Shown piece by piece: positions 59,043 through 64,000 of a stretch of 64,000 nucleotides of DNA (within the stretch, counting starts at the first letter, position 1; the number at the start of each line of letters is the position of its first letter). Source of the stretch: Flavisolibacter amylovorans (lineage in GTDB: Bacteria > Bacteroidota > Bacteroidia > Chitinophagales > Chitinophagaceae); NCBI RefSeq assembly GCF_039541815.1, contig NZ_BAABGY010000003.1, positions 1 through 64,000 of the forward strand, written 5' to 3'. Made by a program: the position numbers and the translations under genes. The notes under the pieces are model-generated. The model was given only the letters and a program-made list of their open reading frames with translations, made no database searches and was not told where the DNA came from.

Positions 59043-59987
59043 TCAGCGGCGGAGTAATTCGGCCTTTACGGCCGCGGCAGCCGCCTCCTGCGCATCCAGT
59101 GGTTCCTGGCGCACCCGCAACTCCTCCAGTTTTGCCTGCAGGCGTTCGAGCAGGTCCGCGATCTTCTCCCGGAAGGAATCAACCTTGCTCAAAAAGGCGA
59201 GGTCGGAAAACACGTTATCGAAATACCGGTCGCGGAACGAGCTCAGAGCCTCGCCGCGGAGCTGCCCGCGGAAGGAGATGCCCACCTTGATAGCTGCAGC
59301 GGCGAACTTGTCGATGGAACGGTGCACCAGGTCGAGCTGTACACCCACCTCTTGGAGATAGCTATGTTTCTCCCGGTTGGCCGAGTCCCAGCCGAGCGCG
59401 TCGCTCCGCCCGATCTGGTGAAGATTGGCGAACATCCGTTGTAAGGACAACAGATCTGAATGCGCGAGGTCGCCGGTATGATATACCTGACGCAACTCGC
59501 TTGCTTTTGCAGCTGCAGTTGCCAGGGCCGCATTGGCCTCCCGGAGTGCTGCAGACCGCTCATCGCCGCGCTGCAGCAGTTGCTGTTCCCACTCGGCTTC
59601 GAGCGCGCGGTACTCGGATGCGGCATCCTTTAGCTCCCATATCGTGGCCGTAGCCTCCTCGCGCCGGCTGCGCGCCGTCTCCAGTGAGGCCGCAATGAGG
59701 TCGTAGTGCGCACGGGCGGCCTCATATTCCTTCCGCTCCTTTACCCGCTGCTTGTCGATATTGCCAGTGAGTGTATGCAAGACCGTATGCAGCGAGGTCT
59801 TCTGCAACCGCGTCCACTCCCGCTCTTCCCGCTCCAGTGCCTCCGCCGCTTCATTGCAGGATTCGAGTCCGGCCATTGCCTGCTCGTCGTAGCGGGCATA
59901 ATCGGCATGCGCCTGCTGCAGGCGGGCGAATCGCTCTGCGGCTACGTCCAGCCGGTCTCCGAGCGCCTTGAGGGAAGTGTCGTCCAT
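59043..59987 (-). CDS. Coiled-coil protein of unknown function, paralogue A
   Basis: 314 residues, cytosolic by composition. Coiled coil at about 5-190 (EEREWTRLQKTSLHTVLHTLTGNIDKQRVKERKEYEAARAHYD), then a globular part with LGWDSANREKHSYLQEVGVQLDLVHRSIDKFAAAAIKVGISF and FRDRYFDNVFSDLAFLSKVDSFREKIADLLERL. It begins only 5 nt after the ftsY stop, so it should be coexpressed with the SRP receptor. I recognise no family. Low sequence identity to paralogue B but the same architecture suggests an old duplication. Confidence 0.75.
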   Translation of the reverse strand: MDDTSLKALGDRLDVAAERFARLQQAHADYARYDEQAMAGLESCNEAAEALEREEREWTRLQKTSLHTVLHTLTGNIDKQRVKERKEYEAARAHYDLIAASLETARSRREEATATIWELKDAASEYRALEAEWEQQLLQRGDERSAALREANAALATAAAKASELRQVYHTGDLAHSDLLSLQRMFANLHQIGRSDALGWDSANREKHSYLQEVGVQLDLVHRSIDKFAAAAIKVGISFRGQLRGEALSSFRDRYFDNVFSDLAFLSKVDSFREKIADLLERLQAKLEELRVRQEPLDAQEAAAAAVKAELLRR

Positions 59988-59992
59988 GTTAT

Positions 59993-60946
59993 TTATTCCT
60001 TTAAGCTGAACAGTGAATCTACGAATTCATGCTTATCGAAAACGAGGAGATCGTCCATTTTTTCGCCGACCCCGATGAACTTCACCGGGATCTTGAACTG
60101 GTTGGCGATCGCCAGTACGACGCCGCCCTTGGCGGTGCCGTCGAGCTTGGTGATGGCGAGGGCGGTCACGGAGGTAGCCGCCGTAAAGTGCTTTGCCTGC
60201 TCCAGCGCGTTTTGCCCGGTGGAGCCGTCGAGCACCAGCAGCACCTCGTGCGGGGCATCCGGGAGCATCTTCTGTACGGAGCGACGGATCTTGGAGAGTT
60301 CGTCCATGAGGTGGGCCTTGTTGTGGAGGCGGCCGGCGGTATCGATCAGTACCACGTCGGTGCCCCGGGCTATGGCGCTTTGCACGGTGTCGTAGGCAAC
60401 GGCGGCGGGGTCCGAGCCCATGGCCTGCTTCACGATGGGTACGCCGGTGCGGTCGCTCCAGATCGTGAGCTGGTCCACGGCGGCGGCGCGGAAGGTGTCG
60501 GCGGCGCCGAGGAGTACCGATTTGCCGGCCTTTTTGAAGTTATGCGCCAACTTGCCGATGGTGGTGGTCTTGCCTACGCCGTTGACGCCCACCACGAGGA
60601 TCACGTAGGGTTTAGCCGGAAGCTCCGAGGTAAAGTCGTAGGAAGAGCCGCCTACGAGCATCTCGCGGATCTCTTCCTGGAGGATGCGGTTCAGGTCGGA
60701 CGTCCCCATGTACTTGTCGCGGGCCACGCGCTTTTCGATGCGGTCGATGATAGCGACGGTGGTGTCGATGCCGACGTCGGCGGACACGAGGGCTTCCTCG
60801 AGGGTATCGAGTACTTCTTCGTCGACAGTGCTTTTGCCGGCGATGGCCTTCGTCATCTTGGTGAAGAAGTTGTCTTTCGTCTTCTGCAGGCCCTCGTCAA
60901 GGCTTTCCTTCTCTTTCTTACCGAATAGCTTATTGAAAAAACCCAT
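59993..60946 (-). CDS. ftsY: Signal recognition particle receptor GTPase
   Basis: 317 residues. It docks SRP-ribosome complexes at the inner membrane. A short N-domain (about 15-95) is followed by the G-domain: GVNGVGKTTTIGKLA (P-loop), DTFRAAAVDQL, LIDTAGRLHN, TKLDGTAKGGVV and GVGEKMDDLLVF. The acidic A-domain of E. coli FtsY is reduced to a short basic/hydrophobic N-terminus (MGFFNKLFGKKEKE), as in many Bacteroidota. The two coiled-coil genes follow within the same unit. Confidence 0.97.
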   Translation of the reverse strand: MGFFNKLFGKKEKESLDEGLQKTKDNFFTKMTKAIAGKSTVDEEVLDTLEEALVSADVGIDTTVAIIDRIEKRVARDKYMGTSDLNRILQEEIREMLVGGSSYDFTSELPAKPYVILVVGVNGVGKTTTIGKLAHNFKKAGKSVLLGAADTFRAAAVDQLTIWSDRTGVPIVKQAMGSDPAAVAYDTVQSAIARGTDVVLIDTAGRLHNKAHLMDELSKIRRSVQKMLPDAPHEVLLVLDGSTGQNALEQAKHFTAATSVTALAITKLDGTAKGGVVLAIANQFKIPVKFIGVGEKMDDLLVFDKHEFVDSLFSLKE

Positions 60947-61008
60947 GTTCGTGTTTGTGCGTGCAAGATACTTTGGAAGTCAGCAGGAAAAATTCAAAAG
61001 TCGAAGGG

Positions 61009-61045
61009 AGGGTTCTGGGTTCTAAGGTTCTGGGGTCTGGGGTCA
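61009..61045. repeat. GGTTCTGGG-type array upstream of ftsY
   Basis: Degenerate 9-mers GGTTCTGGG, TTCTAAGG, TTCTGGGGTC, TGGGGTC lie 60-100 nt upstream of the ftsY start; the word family is that of 32392-32571. Confidence 0.7.
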
Positions 61046-61428
61046 AGTGCCAGAAGATGATCAGCATGCTCCGGAAGGGACATCTTTTACCGCTAAGACG
61101 CCAAGTTTTTTGCTTTGGGTCGTTTACGGGTCGGGGCTTTCAATACCAGCAGCGGCGACTCCGGCAGCTTCCGGCATTTTTCAAGAGCGCCAAGGGGAAG
61201 CCCGCAGGCGGGCTCGTTCCGGCGATGGATTTCTACACAAATTGTTTGTTCCGCCAGGTGCTTGAAATTTTGAAGCACTCCCGTTATCCGGTTTGAAAAT
61301 CAGCAGTACTAACAAAAGTCAACATGCAGGCGTAAGGGAAAGCCAGCATAATATGAGCCTGTCCCACAGAGTCACCCCTTCCTCCTGGGAAGGGGCCGGG
61401 GGAAGGGTAGGGTGAGGTTAACGACGAA

Positions 61429-61448
61429 AGCTGTCCGAAGGGACAGCT
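61429..61448 (-). terminator. Hairpin after the rpmB-rpmG-DUF4295 cluster
   Basis: An 8-bp stem (AGCTGTCC / GGACAGCT) with loop CTTC; the T run on the minus strand is short, so termination efficiency is uncertain. Confidence 0.55.
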
Positions 61449-61478
61449 CTGCCAGAAAATTTATTAACGCCGGAAGTC

Positions 61479-61652
61479 TTACTTCTGACCCAGGAAATCC
61501 TTCACCTTGTCTTTGTGAATGATCTGCTCCTTGAAGGTATAAGCACCGGTCTTGGGGCTGCGTACAGCCTTGATCACCTTGGTCCAGTTCTTTGCCTCGG
61601 CTGCGGCCTTGGTGTCTTTTACTTTTGCGTTTTTGGATGCTGCTTTTGCCAT
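61479..61652 (-). CDS. DUF4295 family protein
   Basis: 57 residues (MAKAASKNAKVKDTKAAAEA... ending KVKDFLGQK), too short for many ORF callers. The composition is lysine- and alanine-rich, as in a ribosome-associated protein. DUF4295 genes sit next to rpmB and rpmG across Bacteroidota, and this gene keeps that order. It may bind rRNA; the molecular role is inferred from context only. It follows rpmG after a repeat-filled spacer of about 87 nt. Confidence 0.88.
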   Translation of the reverse strand: MAKAASKNAKVKDTKAAAEAKNWTKVIKAVRSPKTGAYTFKEQIIHKDKVKDFLGQK

Positions 61653-61670
61653 GATCCTTATTTTTTTGCG

Positions 61671-61742
61671 AATGAGATAATATGCTAATGGGCTAACGTA
61701 GGGCTAATTAGCACATTAGCTAATTAGCACATCAGCACATTA
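61671..61742. repeat. 8-nt arrays with inverted halves starting at the rpmG stop codon
   Basis: On the gene strand TAATGTGC (its TAA being the rpmG stop), TGATGTGC, TAATTAGC, TAATGTGC, TAATTAGC. After a short centre follow the complementary words AGCCCATT, AGCATATT and ATCTCATT. The halves can form a hairpin between rpmG and the DUF4295 gene. Confidence 0.9.
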
Positions 61743-61922
61743 CTTAATTTCTTTGTGAACCGTTACCTTCTTCAGGTTGGCGTTGAACTTCTTCAGCTCG
61801 AGACGCTCGGGATTGTTCTTCTTGTTCTTGGTGGTAATGTAGCGGCTCGTACCCGGAACGGAAGTGGTCTTCTGCTCGGTGCACTCTAAGATTACCTGAA
61901 CGCGGTTGCCTTTCTTTGCCAT
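61740..61922 (-). CDS. rpmG: Large-subunit ribosomal protein bL33
   Basis: 60 residues (MAKKGNRVQVILECTEQKTTSVPGTSRYITTKNKKNNPERLELKKFN...). Matches bL33 with the ITTKNKKN-PERLELKKFNP-like core. Of the usual zinc-ribbon cysteines only the one in ECTE remains, so this is a Cys-minus (C-) type. Its stop codon is the first triplet of a TAATGTGC array. Confidence 0.97.
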   Translation of the reverse strand: MAKKGNRVQVILECTEQKTTSVPGTSRYITTKNKKNNPERLELKKFNANLKKVTVHKEIK

Positions 61923-61960
61923 TGTAATGCGTTTAAATAGTTGCTAACTGGAGAGGTGGA

Positions 61961-62197
61961 TTAGATATGCTGGCCCTGGGCGCGCAGCTCTTTTACCACA
62001 CTCAGCAGACCGTTCTTGTTGATGGTGCGGATGGCGTCGGCCGACAGCTTCAGCGTGATCCACTTGTTCTCTTCTGCCAGGAAGAACTTCTTCGTCTGAA
62101 GGTTCGGCAGGAAACGACGCTTGGTCTTAATATTGGAGTGCGAAACCTTGTGACCACCGATCGGCTTCTTACCTGTAACCTGACATACTCGTGCCAT
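61961..62197 (-). CDS. rpmB: Large-subunit ribosomal protein bL28
   Basis: 78 residues (MARVCQVTGKKPIGGHKVSHSNIKTKRRFLPNLQTKKFF...). The CQVTGK motif, SHSNIKTKRRFLPNLQ and the C-terminal RTINKNGL are diagnostic. It is first gene of rpmB-rpmG-DUF4295. A TACCTTTG -7 element lies 22 nt upstream of the ATG and a 7-nt array lies just beyond it. Confidence 0.97.
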   Translation of the reverse strand: MARVCQVTGKKPIGGHKVSHSNIKTKRRFLPNLQTKKFFLAEENKWITLKLSADAIRTINKNGLLSVVKELRAQGQHI

Positions 62198-62219
62198 GAC
62201 TTTGGAAAATTTTGGAGTG

Positions 62220-62227
62220 CAAAGGTA
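62220..62227 (-). promoter_or_regulatory. -7 element (TACCTTTG) of the rpmB cluster
   Basis: Exact TAnnTTTG match on the minus strand with about 17 nt of expected leader. The ATCTCAG array covers the -33 region. Confidence 0.6.
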
Positions 62228-62235
62228 GGGAAAGA

Positions 62236-62263
62236 ATCTCAGATCTCAGATGTTTGATCTCAG
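62236..62263. repeat. Tandem 7-nt array (ATCTCAG)
   Basis: Four in-phase 7-mers: ATCTCAG, ATCTCAG, ATGTTTG, ATCTCAG. They lie immediately upstream of the rpmB -7 element. Confidence 0.88.
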
Positions 62264-62375
62264 ATTTTTTGTTAATCCGTTCGAAATTAACCCAATTAGC
62301 CGGATCCGCCTTGTTAATCTTCTGCCCGTGCCCGTCTCCCACCCCGCTTCCGCGCCGCCACCTGCTTCCGGACAA

Positions 62376-62415
62376 ACCCCACAAAACCCCTAAAACCCCC
62401 AAAACCTTCTAAAGT
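62376..62415. repeat. AAAACCCC-type 9-nt array upstream of lpdA
   Basis: Units AAACCCCAC, AAAACCCCT, AAAACCCCC, AAAACCTTCT. A TAGCTTCG -7-like element follows near 62425, so again an array abuts a candidate promoter. Confidence 0.8.
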
Positions 62416-62494
62416 CTTTTTGCCGTAGCTTCGTGCCGCTTTTAGACCCCCTTTCGGGGGACCATCCATCAACCATTAAAATTCTGCATTAGAC

Positions 62495-63898
62495 ATGGCT
62501 TACGATGTTGTAGTGATTGGCTCGGGCCCCGGTGGTTATGTAGCCGCCATCCGCGCCGCCCAGCTGGGCTTTAAGACCGCGATTATTGAACGCGAAAGCC
62601 TCGGGGGCATCTGCCTCAACTGGGGTTGCATCCCCACCAAGGCCCTCCTGAAGAGTGCCCAGGTCATGGAATATATCCAGCACGCCAAGGACTTCGGCAT
62701 CGAGGCCACCGGCACCCATAACTTCGAAGCCATCGTAAAGCGCTCGCGCGGCGTGGCCGATAAAATGAGCAAGGGCGTCCAGTTCCTGATGCGCAAGAAC
62801 AAGATCGACGTGGTGATGGGCACCGGCAAGGTGGCCGGCAAGGGCCGCATCGAGGTCACGGCAGCCGACGGCGGCAAGCAGACCGTTGAAGCCCGCCACA
62901 TCATCATCGCCACCGGCGCCCGCGCCCGCCAGCTTCCCGCCATGCCCATCGACGGCAAGAAGATCATCGGCTACCGCGAGGCCATGGTACTGCCCCAGCA
63001 GCCCAAGAGCATGATCGTGGTCGGCTCCGGCGCCATCGGCTGCGAGTTCGGCTACTTCTACAACACCATGGGCACCAAGGTGACCATCGTCGAGTTCCTC
63101 CCCGGCATCGTGCCCCTCGAGGACGTAGATATCTCGAAGGAGCTCGAGAAGAACTTCAAGAAAAAAGGCATCGACATCATGACCAACGCCGAGGTGACCC
63201 ATGTGGACACGACCGGCAACGGCGTAGTGGCCACGATCAAAACCCAGCAGGGCGAGGTGAAGCTCGAGGCCGACATCCTCCTCTCCGCGGTGGGCGTTCA
63301 GTCGAACATCGAAAACATCGGCCTCGAGGAGACCGGCATCAAGACCGAGAAGGGCAAGATCATGGTCGACAAGTTCTACCAGACGAACGTGCCCGGCATC
63401 TATGCCATCGGCGACTGCGTGCCCGGCCAGGCCCTCGCCCACGTGGCTTCGAAAGAGGCCATCATCTGCGTCGAGAACATCGGCTACAACGAAAAGAAAT
63501 ACCACCACCAGCCCGAAGGCCTCGACTACGGCAACGTACCGGGCTGTACCTATTGCATCCCCGAGGTAGCCTCCGTGGGTATGACCGAGAAGCAGGCCAA
63601 AGAAGCCGGCTACGAGGTGAAGGTGGGTAAGTTCCCGCTCTCCGCCTCCGGCAAGGCCTCGGCCGCCGGCCACCCGGAAGGCTTCGTGAAAGTGATCTTC
63701 GACGCCAAGTATGGCGAGTGGCTCGGCACCCACATGATCGGCTACAACGTAACCGAAATGATCGCCGAAACGGTAGTGGCCCGCAAGCTCGAAACCACCT
63801 ACCACGAGGTGCTGAACGCCATCCACCCCCACCCCACCATTTCCGAGAGCGTGAAAGACGCCATCGAGGTGGCTTACGGCGAGGCGATCCACCTGTAA
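62495..63898 (+). CDS. lpdA: Dihydrolipoyl dehydrogenase
   Basis: 467 residues. The FAD-dependent E3 subunit of 2-oxo-acid dehydrogenase complexes. FAD motif VIGSGPGGYVAAIRAAQLG, redox disulfide GGICLNWGCIPTKAL, NAD motif VVGSGAIGCEFGYFY, second FAD motif YAIGDCVPGQALAHVA, and the His-Glu dyad in AIHPHPTISESV. Full length. No E1 or E2 gene lies nearby, so it probably serves several complexes. Confidence 0.97.
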   Translation: MAYDVVVIGSGPGGYVAAIRAAQLGFKTAIIERESLGGICLNWGCIPTKALLKSAQVMEYIQHAKDFGIEATGTHNFEAIVKRSRGVADKMSKGVQFLMRKNKIDVVMGTGKVAGKGRIEVTAADGGKQTVEARHIIIATGARARQLPAMPIDGKKIIGYREAMVLPQQPKSMIVVGSGAIGCEFGYFYNTMGTKVTIVEFLPGIVPLEDVDISKELEKNFKKKGIDIMTNAEVTHVDTTGNGVVATIKTQQGEVKLEADILLSAVGVQSNIENIGLEETGIKTEKGKIMVDKFYQTNVPGIYAIGDCVPGQALAHVASKEAIICVENIGYNEKKYHHQPEGLDYGNVPGCTYCIPEVASVGMTEKQAKEAGYEVKVGKFPLSASGKASAAGHPEGFVKVIFDAKYGEWLGTHMIGYNVTEMIAETVVARKLETTYHEVLNAIHPHPTISESVKDAIEVAYGEAIHL

Positions 63899-63912
63899 TG
63901 ATAAGATCAGAG

Positions 63913-63938
63913 AGGCCCTCCGCAAGAGGGCCTTTTTC
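63913..63938 (+). terminator. Terminator after lpdA
   Basis: An 8-bp stem (AGGCCCTC / GAGGGCCT) with loop CGCAA and a T-rich tail, 14 nt past the stop. Confidence 0.9.
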
Positions 63939-64000
63939 TTACCGCGCCCTACCAGGAGCCGGACGGCAGCAGGCGCCGGGGCAATGGTATCATTTTTTAA

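Larger units (their letters stand above)
60947..61478. other. Gene-free region between ftsY and the rpmB cluster (532 nt)
   Basis: No gene is supported. It contains a GGTTCTGGG-type array (61009-61045), CGCTAAGACGCCAAG-type words (about 61091-61106) with an inverted relative AGAGCGCCAAGGGG near 61185, and a GCCCGC / GCGGGC hairpin near 61200. A CCTCACCC-like palindromic segment (about 61374-61418) and the cluster terminator at 61429 complete it. Confidence 0.6.

Noticed and set aside
62447..62462. CCCCC-TTTC-GGGGG hairpin before lpdA as a riboswitch or terminator
   Set aside because: Only five pairs and no T run or recognisable ligand-binding core; probably a minor leader hairpin.
1..64000. 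Prophage, integrative element, insertion sequence or biosynthetic gene cluster
   Set aside because: No integrase, transposase, phage structural gene, NRPS/PKS or flanking direct repeats of a mobile element were seen; gene content is mostly housekeeping and envelope functions.

Overview
The window looks like chromosomal DNA of a GC-rich member of the Bacteroidota, most likely from the Chitinophagaceae/Chitinophagales side. Lineage markers are BshC of bacillithiol synthesis, a secreted protein with a C-terminal type IX (gliding-type) sorting domain, DUF4295 beside rpmB and rpmG, DUF4369-TlpA, and promoters with the Bacteroidota -7 element TAnnTTTG. Shine-Dalgarno sequences are largely absent. 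I see no phage, insertion sequence, CRISPR array or rRNA. The genus is not determined.

Layout. 0.2-4.5 kb: hisIE-tlpA, a beta-propeller lipoprotein, a small secreted basic protein and a membrane-anchored metallo-beta-lactamase-fold protein. 4.6-16.3 kb: one long minus-strand stretch of amino-acid and cofactor genes. In transcription order it is trpL(attenuator)-trpE-trpG-trpD-trpC-trpF-trpB-trpA, then hisH-hisA-hisF, then DUF2452-fkbM-pdxJ. A plus-strand tRNA-Gly(CCC) lies between trpA and hisH. 16.5-24.3 kb: a small GNAT protein, aspartokinase, an L,D-transpeptidase-like protein, HPPD, an unknown secreted protein, an erythromycin-esterase-like protein and purK. 24.4-30.7 kb: a tripartite RND efflux operon, followed by purE. 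30.8-45.9 kb: bshC, a ketoglutarate-semialdehyde-type dehydrogenase, an S41 protease, catalase, a DMT transporter, a GT39-type glycosyltransferase, an aldo/keto reductase, alpha/beta hydrolases and an RMD1-family protein. 46-54.5 kb: a 1018-residue T9SS cargo protein, an AraC regulator with a membrane protein, an M61 peptidase fused to an NTF2-like domain, and small genes. 54.5-64 kb: rimO, three tandem paralogues of a small exported protein, two paralogous coiled-coil proteins directly behind ftsY, rpmB-rpmG-DUF4295, and lpdA.

Two observations stand out. First, the trp operon has a readable ribosome-mediated attenuator: a 19-codon leader peptide with three consecutive Trp codons, a 9-bp antiterminator and a GNRA-capped terminator. 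Second, about twenty intergenic spaces are filled by short degenerate tandem words of 7-10 nt. Different loci use different words, and several arrays have an inverted partner arm. Many arrays begin exactly at, or contain, the stop codon of the upstream gene; others run up to a start codon or a -7 element. In trpA and purE the array even supplies the start-codon context or part of the N-terminus. I know of no described function for these arrays. They are the best candidate here for an undescribed system.

All calls come from reading the sequence and remembered family motifs. No searches, alignments or folding programs were run.
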